Of a stretch of 64,000 nucleotides of DNA, positions 31,812 to 41,396 are shown one piece after another; position 1 is the stretch's first letter, and every line of letters begins with the position of its first letter. This DNA is from Saussurea involucrata (lineage: Eukaryota; Streptophyta; Magnoliopsida; Asterales; Asteraceae). The stretch is taken from positions 60,768,320 through 60,832,319 of the forward strand of contig CM066315.1 of NCBI GenBank assembly GCA_033807775.1. Direction: 5' to 3'. Below the pieces are notes generated by a model that saw only the letters and a program-made list of their open reading frames with translations, searched no databases and had not been told where the DNA came from. The translations under genes were made by a program, and so were the position numbers.

Positions 31812-32884
31812 TGTTGGGTCACCAAGGATTTGAAATTGACTCACCGATGTTTTCCCTAAAACTCCTACTTAGAATATTTTAGTTCAGTTCTTTGAATGAC
31901 TTGTACAAGATATCAAATGTTCGGTGAAGTCGAAGATCAACCGAAACCAAGCTTGAAGACTCTCTACTTGTGGAAAATAGAAGACTCTCGGCAACATTCA
32001 AACAAGTCATCACCACCGAAATTCCTTGACATTTCGGTGGCCTTCTCTCCACCGAAATTATAGGACAATTTCGGTGGCCTTCTTCCACCGAAGTGCTTGG
32101 ACAAATTCGGTGGCCCTATCCTCCACCGATGACTCTTTCGGTGCTTCTCTCACCACCGAAACAAGCTTGCAATTTCGGTGGTCCTCTCACCACCGAAACA
32201 TGCTTGCAATTTCGGTGGTCCTCTCACCACCGAAACATGCTTGCAATTTCGGTGGTCCTCTTACCACCGAAACATGCTTGCAATTTCGGTGGACTAGTCT
32301 TCTTTCCATCGAAGATTTCTCAATCTCGGTGGAAACCACTTCGGTGCTAAACGCTCTAAACAGAAGATCATTTATTATGGGACAATATCCTCCAGCAGAG
32401 AAAAGTGACAGTTTGTCTCTTTATCCACTTTCAGTTAAGGTCCCTATTATCTGCTCAAGCTACTCTGTCTGCACCTAGTGAAAAGTGACAAGGACTTCAC
32501 AGTTCTCCTGAAGTCAACATTATCAGCATATGTGAAGATGACAAGTGTCCCAAGCATTTAATGTTTGGGCACTCCTTGGCACTATAAAAGGAGAAGTGCT
32601 CTTCATGCAATTCTCACGCTTTCAAGAAATTCTCTCAGTGCAAGAAACTTTCTTTTAAGCCTTAAACTCAATAGCTTTGCTCTTAGTGTTCTTAGTTGTT
32701 TTGTTGTATACTTTGTGTAAGATTGTTAGAATAGTTTATCTGTTCTTTTCCGCAACAATCTTAAGTTTTCTGTGTGTAATTCTTTTGAAAGTTTTTCAAA
32801 TATAAGAATTAAAATTGTGAAATTTTTGTGTATTGTATTCAACCCCCCCTTCTACAATACTTGTTAAGCCATCTGGGACTAACA
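31812..32884 (+). repeat. 3' LTR of the Sirevirus (1073 bp)
   Basis: Near-identical to 20415-21486. Differences seen: C for A in CTCGGCAACATT, two changes in TATCCTCCAGCAG, G for T in TGTGAAGATGAC, and one extra C in the C-run at about 32850. Confidence 0.95.
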
Positions 32885-33166
32885 GTATGCCCCCGACATC
32901 CCGGCCCCCGACATCGCGGCCTGCGTGACATTGATCATTAAAATAGTTACAAACTTAGGAACTAACATATAACTATAATGCCATAAATAAGTGTGACTTA
33001 CACTCTCCGGGAATGACGGAAATGATGTGGTGCCAAACGTCGCCTGTGCCCCCTGTCCGAACGAAGCGGGGATGGGTTTCGTACTCGACAGCTAAAACAA
33101 ATTTAGAACGTAATATTAATATACAAACTAAATAAACGTGGCCAACAAATTAAGTTAAACACTAAC

Positions 33167-33759
33167 ATTGACCGCGCCAAATTGTCTCCAGACTCCCTCC
33201 AGAAACTCTACACGTGACTCTAGCGGCCCGTGGACGTAGTCCCACAGGTACTCATGACAGCCACGATGTGGCCCGTAGGAAGGGGCCGCCTGATATGGAT
33301 CGTAAGGGGGTCGCGGATAGGAGGAGGTAGGGGGCCGCGGATAGGAGGAGGAAGGGGGCTGCTGATATCCACCGGAAGGGGGCCTGTCGTCGTCTTCCTC
33401 ATCTTCGTGAGACGTGGAAGGAGAGGGACGTCGAGCCCTTGCCGCCTCTGCGTCAATAAAGGCCACGCTGTCTCTGTACCAATCCGTGTCCATCTCGTCG
33501 GCAGTAGGCTCAAGGAGAGCGAAAGGCAAGAGTGGCAGCTAAATATATGATAAAACATAAAAAAAATTAATAAGCGGGACTAACGTATGCAAATTGTAAA
33601 CATAGTAAAAGAACTTACATTTCTAGATTCATTGAAGAACTGAACCCAAAGCGACCTACTTAGGGTAACACGCTTGTCCCAACGGGTTCCCCTAAGTACT
33701 CGGTCGTCGCGCTTGACGAAATATCGGATTGATGCGGGAAACATCTCCAAGATCCATAT
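33167..33759 (-). other. Exons 3 and 4 of the second Ulp1 gene
   Basis: Exon 3 (33759-33619) reads IWILEMFPASIRYFVKRDD, then GTRWDKRVTLSRSLW, with a TTCCAG acceptor and GTAAGT donor. Exon 4 (33538-33167) reads FALLEPTADEMDTDWYRDS, then EDEEDDDRPPSGG and a run of (P/S)SSYPRPP repeats, ending at GTTAGT. Exon 3 aligns with 6809-6905 in the first MULE. Confidence 0.6.
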
Positions 33760-33848
33760 CTGGAATTAGACAAGAAGAGCAAGTACGTAAAAAGAAAAGC
33801 CAAACAGTTTGTATGTATTATTAACAATTGTTATTCTACGTATCTAAC

Positions 33849-34530
33849 CTTGAAGGCGTATGTAAAACCACAAAGGTTCATCTTTCCATGTCGATCGGAG
33901 TCGCGTCTGGTTATGGCTCGGTGCAAGATTGAGTAGCAATGTGTCCAGATATGGCTACCCCACGGGTAGCTGTTAAACAGCTCAAGGTCCTCGACGGCCC
34001 TATGGACCGTCGAGGAAGCATACTGGCTATACTCACGGCCCATGAAGCCCATATCCACGATCACCACCAAGCATACACGGACAGCATCGGCGTCGCTTAG
34101 GGCACTAAGGCCCTCTTTCATCATGTCCCGGGCTGCCTTCAGCTTCAAACGAGATGTTGAAATGCCGAAAACCCTAGGAACGAAGCCGCAGTCTGCTAAG
34201 GGACGAAGGGGGGGGGGGAGCCTCTCCAAAACGTAGTCCTGTAATTAGACAGAACTCACGACGCCCAAAATGCAATCGATCGTCGAAGAAATCAAAATGC
34301 ATCTCCTCCGGCTCAGCGTTGGCGTCCTCGACCTCCAACTGTAGAAACATGTGTACTAGCGTAGGGTCGCCAGCAGAGTAAGACACATCCATCCATGGCC
34401 CGAACGATGTCCCTCTAAAGATGGCCTCAAGGGTATCCGCGCGACCACCTAATCCCCTAAAGCACGCTCCTAACCCCTCGATGTAGGAAACTTTGCACTT
34501 TAGCGTCAAGTCGATGTAAAAGAAATCCCT
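33849..34530 (-). pseudogene. DUF1985 exon of the second Ulp1 gene, G-run frameshift
   Basis: Starts in phase after a TATGTAG acceptor (RDFFYIDLTLKCKV), runs through FGPWMDVSYSAGDPTLVHMF and LHFGRREFCLITGLRFG, then shifts frame at an 11-G run (34208-34218). It resumes as LADCGFVPRVFG, SYPWGSHIWTHCYS and LCGFTYAFK, ending at a GTTAGA donor. Homopolymer slippage (biological or sequencing) is the simplest cause. Confidence 0.7.
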
Positions 34531-34739
34531 CTACATAGTCATTCACAGATGTTATAGTTAGTGTTATATATAGATGCTTTTGCTTGTTTGGTTTATTGTG
34601 TTGATAATTATTCGTTTGTTTTAGTTTTAGAAAAGAAACCACTCAATCTATTGGACTTCCAGGTAGCAGGGGAATCACAAGGATTGCTTAAATCCCGACA
34701 TACCTTAGGGCTATTTACACCCGTTTGACAAAATCCAAA

Positions 34740-34890
34740 TAGATATGTTGCGGTTTATTTTATTTCAACATATAATAGTGTTATAAATAGATAAAGTGCG
34801 GTTTATTTTATTTCAACGTATAATATTGTTATATATAGATGTTGCGGTTTATTTTATTTCAACGTATAATATTGTTATATATAGATGTTG
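34740..34890. repeat. Three 55-bp tandem repeats
   Basis: Units of TGCGGTTTATTTTATTTCAA followed by CGTATAATATTGTTATATATAG, in the long first intron of the second Ulp1 gene. Confidence 0.8.
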
Positions 34891-34904
34891 CGATTCTTAA
34901 AATG

Positions 34905-35215
34905 AATTTAAGTGTGGCATGTGAAGTTTAGGGACCTAATTGGCATTCTTAAAAGTTTAGGGACCCTAGTTGTCATTCTTAAAAGTTTAGGGACCTAATT
35001 GGCATTCTTAAAAGTTTAGGGACCTAAATTGTCATTCTTAAAAGTTTAGGGACCTAAGTTGTCATTCTTAAAACCGTAGGACCTAATTGGCATTCTTAAA
35101 AGTTTAGGGACCTAAGTTGGCATTCTTAAAACCGTAGGGACCTAAGTTGTCATTCTTAAAACCGTAGGGACCTAAGTTGTCATTCTTAAAACCGTAGGGA
35201 CCTAAGTTGTCATTC
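34905..35215. repeat. About eleven 28-30-bp tandem repeats
   Basis: Units alternate between AGTTTAGGGACCTAATTGGC and AACCGTAGGGACCTAAGTTG, each followed by (C/T)ATTCTTAAA. The two variants are blocked rather than strictly alternating: the GTAGGG type dominates on the right. Confidence 0.85.
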
Positions 35216-35850
35216 TTAACAATTTTTTTATAAAAACACATTGTTAACAATTTTTTTATAAAAACACTCTTAACAAATTTTTTTATAAAAAAACACATTG
35301 TTAACATTTTTTTATAAAAGCACACTTTTAAGAATTATTTTTATAAAAAAACACATTTTTAACAATTTTTTATAAAAACACATTCTTAATAATTTTTTTA
35401 TAAAAGCACACTTTTAAGAATTATTTTTATAAAAAAACACATTGTTAACATTTTTTTATAAAAGCACACTTTTAAGAATTATTTTTATAAAAAAACACAT
35501 TTTTAACAATTTTTTATAAAAACACATTCTTAACAATTTTTTTATAAAAACACACTCTTAACAATTTTTTTATAAAAACACACTCTTAACAATTTTTTAT
35601 AAAAAAACACATTGTTAACGTTTTTTTTTATAAAAGCACACTTTTAAGAATTATTTTTATAAAAAAACACATTTTTAACAATTTTTTTATAAAAACACAT
35701 TCTTAACAATTTTTTTATAAAAACACACTCTTAACAATTTTTTTTATAAAAAAACACATTGTTAACATTTTTTTTATAAAAGCACACTTTTAAGAATTAT
35801 TTTTATAAAAAAACACATTTTTAACAATTTTTTTATAAAAATACTCCTAT
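35214..35850. repeat. AT-rich higher-order tandem array
   Basis: Short units of AACAATTTTTTTATAAAAACAC type with variants (CACTTTTAAGAATTATT; GTTAACATTTTTTTATAAAAG) are organised into larger blocks of about 110-190 bp that themselves repeat. Each unit holds the palindromic core TTTTTATAAAAA. The array lies in the first intron of the Ulp1 gene. Confidence 0.8.
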
Positions 35851-36183
35851 AATAACATACAAATATCACATTCAAACATAAAACCATACATATCATATAT
35901 CTTAAAAATGTTAAACATAGAACATATTCAAACATAACAAAAGTTATAAACACTCTAACAACATACAAATCATATATCTTAACTTAAAATAACATACAAA
36001 AAATAACAAAAAACATAAGGAAAACATACCACAGAGGTAATACGAGACATCTTCACAAAACTCGAACACGTGTTCCACACGACAAAATTGAGAGAGTGGG
36101 AGAAAATTGAGAGAGAGTTGATATTAAAAAATTTGAGAGTTATAAAATAACGAGAGTGGGACGGTTTTGGTCCCCCCCCCACC

Positions 36184-36193
36184 CCTTATATAG
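36184..36193 (-). promoter_or_regulatory. TATA box of the second Ulp1 gene
   Basis: CTATATAAGG on the minus strand, about 135 bp upstream of the proposed ATG at 36050. It is preceded by the TIR, so the element supplies its own promoter. Confidence 0.55.
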
Positions 36194-36262
36194 TGCGGCC
36201 GAAGAAAAGAAAAGAAAAGGGAATTAGGGTTTTGGTCTTCAATTAATTTTTAGGGTAAACCC

Positions 36263-36509
36263 TGGGCCGACGCGTGGCGGGTTAGCCCGCGATCGCGGGG
36301 GCCCAACGCGGGCAGGGACCAAAACTGCCAACACGGGCATTCTTGAGGGGGGAAAGCTGGGCCGCGGGCATTCTTGAGGGACCAACGCGGGCAAGGGCCC
36401 GCGATCGCGAGGCCCACCGCGATTTTTTGTGGCATTTCGATAAGATGGACGAGATTTGTGGCATTTTGATAAGTTTGGGTCAAACTTGTGGCATTTTAAT
36501 TAATTTCCC
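36263..36509 (-). repeat. Right terminal inverted repeat of the MULE
   Basis: Inverted copy of 17012-17278 with the same AAATGCCACAA series, GCGATCGC palindromes and TCAAGAATGCCCG pairs. Confidence 0.9.
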
Positions 36510-36763
36510 AAAAAAGTTAGGTTATAAACGAGCTTGCAAGCTAAAAACTTTATATTTTTACCAAATAATAATTCGTTTTTCTCCTCTTTGAAATTTTAGT
36601 TTTCTCCCCCTTTCTAGAAAACATTCAAAGGTTCCTGAAAGTGAATCAAGCCATCGTCGTTTCTTACAACAAGCTCTTCACATGTCACCCCTTTAATGCT
36701 TTTCTGCAATCCTGAAAGCAAATTCACCCCTCTCTATTGTGGTTTTCTTTGTAAGCTCAAAAT
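36510..36763 (+). promoter_or_regulatory. Residual promoter/5' UTR of OMA1
   Basis: Only about 245 bp separate the MULE TSD from the OMA1 ATG. It is pyrimidine-rich (CTCCCCCTTTC) with no strong TATA box; TATATTTTT lies near 36551. Any distal promoter has been displaced beyond the MULE. Confidence 0.4.
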
Positions 36764-39700
36764 ATGGCATGGTATAGAAGATCAAAACTCGGATTCGATG
36801 CAACTTCCCGTTACTTAACCTCCAAAATCACCACCCCCAAAACCCCAATTTCAACCACCAATCACCACAATAACTTGAGTAAGTTTACATCTTCCAAAAT
36901 TTCTCTTTTTTCACCTGTAATTGTCGATAGGAGCTTAGGTTTTCAATCGTTTGGAAGTCGGTATAGAAATTACTACGTCGATTCACGACAAATTAGGCAT
37001 TTTAAGCCTCGAGGGTTCAAACGATGGTTTGATAACCCTAGAAATCGTTTCATAGCTGTCGTAGTCGGATCAGGGGTAGGTATAACAATATATTTCGGTA
37101 ACGTTGAAACAATACCTTACACAAAACGAAAACATCTCGTTTTGGTGTCGAGAAATATGGAAAGAATGCTAGGAGAATCTCAGTTTCAAAACATGAAATC
37201 TGGATTCAAAGGCAAAATCTTACCAGCAATGCACCCCGAAAGCGTTAGGGTTAGATTGATTTCCAAGGATATAATTGAGGCATTGCAAAGGGGGTTGAAG
37301 AAAGAGGAGGTTTGGACCGATTTGAATTATGCTTCTGAGGGTGGAGCTGCGTCGGAGAGCAGAGGGAAGGAGACTTTGATGGCCATGGCGGAGGAGACTG
37401 AGGGCGGAGATAAGTGGCCGCCAGCTACAGATGAAGTTCTTGATGATAAGTGGATTGATCAGAGTAGGAAGAAGGGGAAAGAGAAGGGGGAAGTATCGGC
37501 TACTGCACATTTGGAGGGATTGAAGTGGGAGGTTTTAGTGGTGAATGATCATGTTGTAAATGCGTTTTGTTTGCCCGGTGGGAAGATTGTGGTGTTTACA
37601 GGGTTGTTAGAGCACTTTAGAACCGATGAAGAGATTGCTACCATTATTGGTCATGAGGTAAATTTAATTTATTTATATGTTGATATGAACAAAATTCATT
37701 CGTATATTTGACTACACTGTGTGTTGGCATTTTCTGAATGGTTTGGTGCAGAATGATTAAGTGGTCAGAATGATTAAGAGACTCTTATGATATAGTGCAA
37801 AATGAAATATAGTTGTTTGGTAATTGTTCAGAATGAAAATAGTGGTGCTTAATGGTTAAGGGAGGCCCAAGATAAAAAATCATTCAGAGGGTTTTAGACC
37901 GTTAAGAGGCAGACTTATTTTTGCCAAACAAGATTCACCTCTTAGCGATTCAGATGTAGCTTCCATAGTCGTTAAAAGCGCGCCTAGGCTCTGAGGCTCA
38001 TAAGGCTCAAGGTCTTGGGCTTTTTTAAAGTCGAGGCTCGGCGTATTCACGAGGCTCACCAAGGCCGTGCGCCTTGGCTGTGGCGCCTTGTGGGCCTAGG
38101 TGCGCCTCATAAAAAGTTATTAAATACCTAGTCAAACCCTAATATTAAATAAGTTTTCTCATCTCCTAACTTCTTAAAAAAGATTTATTAAATAGATGAG
38201 ATAAGTCAAGCCATAATATACCCAAACCTTAAAACTTCTCCCTCACAACTCACGCTTTAAACCCTTCTCCCTTTTGCCTTTATCGAAGTATTGGTGGTTG
38301 TTGCATTGGAGGCTTCTACTTGCTGCATATTTGGGTTGTGTAACTCTGTGTGTGTGTATATATGTATATACACACATTTTGATAATATGCGCCTCGCATT
38401 CCTAAGGCCCGCGCCTCACGCTCGCGCCTTGCATCTAGGCCCCGAGACCTTTTTGTGCCTAAGTGCGCCTTGAGCCTTTAACAACTTTGGTTGCTTCTTA
38501 TTGGAACTGTTAAGAGGTAAACAAACAGCCCCTTAGAATTAAGCACATGTATAGTAATTTAAGATTTGTGGGTTGGTAATTTTATGCTATAACCATTACG
38601 CGTTAATCCATATTTGGTTGATTGGTCTTAGGTTATCGACAAAAAAGATTTGTCTAAGCGACTTTTTAACTGATGAATGATTGGATAATGGATCATAGAG
38701 AAGCTAGTAGGGAGTTACTATTTTAATGAACAACCCTTCATCAGGACATATAAAATATATAATGAATTAATGATTTAAGGGCCATTCTTAGTTATCCTCA
38801 CATTTTAATTTTCAGCACTAAATCATCCATATGCTTGAGGCAAGATAATTGAATTCCTGCACCTTAAGAAAACTCTTGTTGATTGTTAGATTAAGAAGGC
38901 ATTATCATGTTGCATTTTTCTTCCTTTTTAAGTTCTTAATCTAAAGCTACTTATAGACTGTTTACCAACAATTGCTGATAAGAGGTCTGTCTGAAGTAAA
39001 CGATGTCTAGAAAGCAAATGCTTACCAAGTGCTTTGGATTAAGCACTGGCCAATAAAAGTTTACTATTATAACCCTCTGTATGATGAAACGTTCAATGAA
39101 ATATACTTTTACCTAGTTATTAAGTGCTGAACGACAAGCGATTACTATTTTCATAATTTAAAATATATTTAGACAAGAAAATTAATTGAATTTCAACCTA
39201 ATAGTTTCCGTACAAATTTTAATTTGAAGCATTAAGCAATACTTAATTTGTAATTTGATTATGCAAATTAGCCATATGTTCATTACCTTGAAAAGTAGTT
39301 AAAGAGATAGTCCGCCCAAAAGGCGTCACAGTAAACATGTGGTTACTTGCCCATTGTCATTACAGAAAATTTGATGATGCTATTATTGAAGGGTATTTTG
39401 GGTAATGATGAATATGGTTATAGGTTGCACATGCTGTGGCAAGACATTCAGCTGAGCAGATTACAAAGAACCTCTGGTTTACCATCGGGCAGCTACTTCT
39501 GTATCAGTTTGTTATGCCAGATCTTGTCAACGTCATGTCAAATCTTCTGCTTAAGCTTCCCTTTTCCCGAAGGTATATATGTTGTTAGTTTTTACACGAA
39601 ACAATATGGAAAAAGGCGAATAATAATAATAAATTCACTTGTTTTTACATGAAGAAAAGTTGTTATAATTAAGGATATGTTGTTCGTTGAATATGTAGGA

Positions 39701-39951
39701 TGGAAATTGAAGCTGATTACATAGGGTTGCTGTTGATGGCTTCAGCTGGGTACGATCCGCGGATTGCACCAAAGGTATTTGAGAAGTTGGGTCAAGTATC
39801 AGGTGATTCGGCTTTGCGAGATTACCTTTCTACCCATCCATCTGGAAAGAGGAGAAGTAAATTGTTATCTGAGGCAAGTGTAATGCAGGAAGCAGTTGGC
39901 ATTTATCGAGAGGCGGTAGCAGGACGAGAGGTTGATGGTTTTTTCCTCTAG
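36764..39951 (+). CDS. OMA1: OMA1-like mitochondrial zinc metalloprotease, 3 exons
   Basis: Exons 36764-37657, 39424-39572 and 39699-39951 (all GT/AG introns) join in phase to 431 codons, close to the known size of plant OMA1. M48-family OMA1 is an inner-membrane protease of mitochondrial quality control. The N-terminus is Arg/Ser/Thr-rich without acids, as expected of a mitochondrial presequence; a hydrophobic stretch (FIAVVVGSGVGITIYFG) follows near residue 100. The zinc site HExxH is split by intron 1: HE ends exon 1 (residues 297-298) and VAH opens exon 2. The third ligand Glu is in MEIEADY (about residue 350, exon 3). An acidic low-complexity insert lies around 205-250. No lesion is visible. 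The only host-type gene here with an intact frame. Confidence 0.92.
37658..39423 (+). other. OMA1 intron 1 with MITE-like insertions
   Basis: GT...AG intron of 1766 bp. From about 37720 to 38540 it holds repeat DNA: GAATGATTAAG repeats on the left and TTAAGAGGTAAACAAACAGCC on the right. These enclose a GC-rich block (about 37970-38495) starting GTTAAAAGCGCGCCTAGG and ending CGCCTTGAGCCTTTAAC, which are imperfect inverted ends. No TSD was resolved. The remainder is AT-rich with no coding signal. Confidence 0.6.
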
Positions 39952-39960
39952 ACAACATAT

Positions 39961-40835
39961 TGTTAGGACTGATCAATCACGGTTGTGAATTGTGTAGAAG
40001 AACAGAATCAAATTCAATAAAATTAACTAATTCTTTTACAATCTTTTGATACAAAACATAAACAACACTGAATCGTAAACCTTACTTGATATCGAAGATT
40101 CTCGTAACAGCGAAAGAGATTGAGGCCTGCGTTATGCAGTGTCCTAAGACAAAAATTCGCCTCGAGTATCGGCGTTGTCTTGAGGATACAACAATCTATT
40201 CAAGTTAATACTTGAATCTAGCGAATCGTCATACGTTTGGTGATGAACGAGAGGAGAAAGTAACTCAGAAAATTGTCCAAAATCGTGTGTAAAAACTGGG
40301 AAAAACGAATGGAAATGATGGTGTATTTATAAGTATGCTTCGGTAACCGAAACTAACCACCAGGGCGTCCGCGCTAGTTGCGGCGCGGGTAAACTCGCGC
40401 GGAAAGGCGCGCCGCGGTCTGTTCATCGAAACCCACAGTGACCCGCGCGCCTTGTGGCGCGACTTAAGTAGCGCCGTTATGCGCGCCGAGCACTGTTTGA
40501 TGTTTCTTCAGTATCCCGCGCTACTTCTCGCGCGACTCGGGTCGCGCCGTCATCCGCGCCAACCTGCACATCACATTCGTTCTTCAACTATTGAATCTCG
40601 ACCCCATCGAGACCCCAAGAGCCCCAAGGTCCAAGGCCCAATCTTTGACATTTAATATATATATATATATATATATATTTGTGTCAAAGAGAGCCCACCA
40701 AGAACACCACACACCAAGCCCAAGCAATTAAATGATTCATTTAATGCTCAATGGTTTGTGTTTATTAAGTGGTTTAGACTTTGCTTTGGCTCCTATGTGG
40801 GACAAGTTTTCTCACCTCTTTACTAAGTTCCAACA
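39961..40835 (-). repeat. 3' LTR of the triplicated copia element (875 bp)
   Basis: Abuts a purine-rich tract on the minus strand (AATGTGGGGTAT), marking it as the 3' LTR. It includes a GC-rich block (40365-40560) full of GCGCGCC/GGCGCG motifs and a (TA)n run at about 40652-40678. Minus-strand TATAAATA is at 40324-40331. Confidence 0.92.
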
Positions 40836-41396
40836 ATACCCCACATTTTCTATTCAAACCCAAATAATACCCCACATTTAAATAGAAAATAAGCAATATT
40901 ATGGAACTTATGTTTCTATCACCAAGCTAGTTATAATATGCATCGGAAAACGGTGTCTTTTGGACTTGAACCTTTCCTAGTGAATGCCAATCAGATCTAC
41001 TTCGTGGATAGTGAACTAAAGTCTTGAACTAGCCACTTTTTGTAGTAAATCGAGACAATAGGCATCACACATATTATAGCTATACGTAATTAAATTCTTA
41101 CCGTTGTGTTCATTTCGGTCGTGAACATATCCTTTCTTCATGAGAGTTTTAGAAGACGTAGCCATATCCGTCCTTAAAGATGCGACCCCACATCAGTCTC
41201 ACATAGGTAATGCCGATCAAGAATATTTCGTTGTATTCTACTAAGAAGCTATCAGCATTATTAAGAATAAAATATTCATCCCTATATCATCAACGGAAAA
41301 CACAAAGGAAACATCATAGGAATAGGCATACCTTTGTTTTATTGTTGCTTGAGTTGACCCCGACTAGTTTGCCTATTGAACCTAGACCATGGGATC
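40836..41396 (-). other. 3' untranslated interior of the copia element
   Basis: Single-copy sequence between the 3' LTR and the first 4071-bp unit. It has the purine tract at 40836-40848 and a second near copy (AAATGTGGGGTATTATTTGG at about 40857-40880 on the minus strand). No coding sequence. Confidence 0.6.

Larger units (their letters stand above)
20415..32884 (+). mobile_element. Sirevirus-like Ty1/copia retrotransposon (12,470 bp)
   Basis: Complete structure: TSD GTATG (20410-20414 and 32885-32889), 1072/1073-bp LTRs, a Met-tRNA primer site, an 893-aa gag-like ORF, a 1101-aa pol in copia order (protease, integrase, reverse transcriptase, RNase H), a long third ORF region, and a polypurine tract. 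The copia domain order, very long gag and an extra ORF between pol and the 3' LTR fit the Sirevirus/Maximus lineage. LTRs differ at about four substitutions and one C-run indel, so insertion is recent. It is inserted into an exon repeat of the MULE-borne Ulp1 gene. Confidence 0.92.
18766..36050 (-). pseudogene. DUF1985-Ulp1 gene of the second MULE, interrupted
   Basis: Spliced gene model on the minus strand. Exon 1 is 36050-36030 (seven codons, MSRITSV, donor GTATGT). Exon 2 is 34530-33849 (DUF1985), exon 3 33759-33619, exon 4 33538-33167 (acidic, Pro/Tyr-rich). Small repeated exons follow, then an exon near 19880-19484, one near 19400-19237 and the protease exon 19167-18766. Exons 1 and 2 join in phase. 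Lesions: a likely slip in an 11-G run (34208-34218) within DUF1985, two TGA codons in the protease exon, and the Sirevirus insertion at 20415. C48 proteases remove SUMO/ubiquitin-like tags; the role in MULEs is unknown. Confidence 0.7.
17012..36509 (-). mobile_element. MULE carrying a DUF1985-Ulp1 gene, with nested Sirevirus
   Basis: The left end GGGAAATTAATTAAAATG and the right end CATTTTAATTAATTTCCC are inverted copies, flanked by a perfect 9-bp TSD AAAAAAGTT (17003-17011 and 36510-36518). Length, TSD size and terminal repeats of about 250 bp fit Mutator superfamily. The 12,470-bp Sirevirus at 20415-32884 plus its 5-bp TSD was added later, leaving an original element of about 7.0 kb. It holds a coiled-coil ORF and an Ulp1-type gene, but no MURA transposase, so it is non-autonomous, resembling known Ulp1-bearing Kaonashi-type MULEs. 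Its right end lies about 250 bp upstream of the OMA1 start codon. Confidence 0.9.

Noticed and set aside
34905..35850. CRISPR-like regular repeat array
   Set aside because: Units are directly abutting with no unique spacers, in plant nuclear DNA within a MULE intron; this is a minisatellite.
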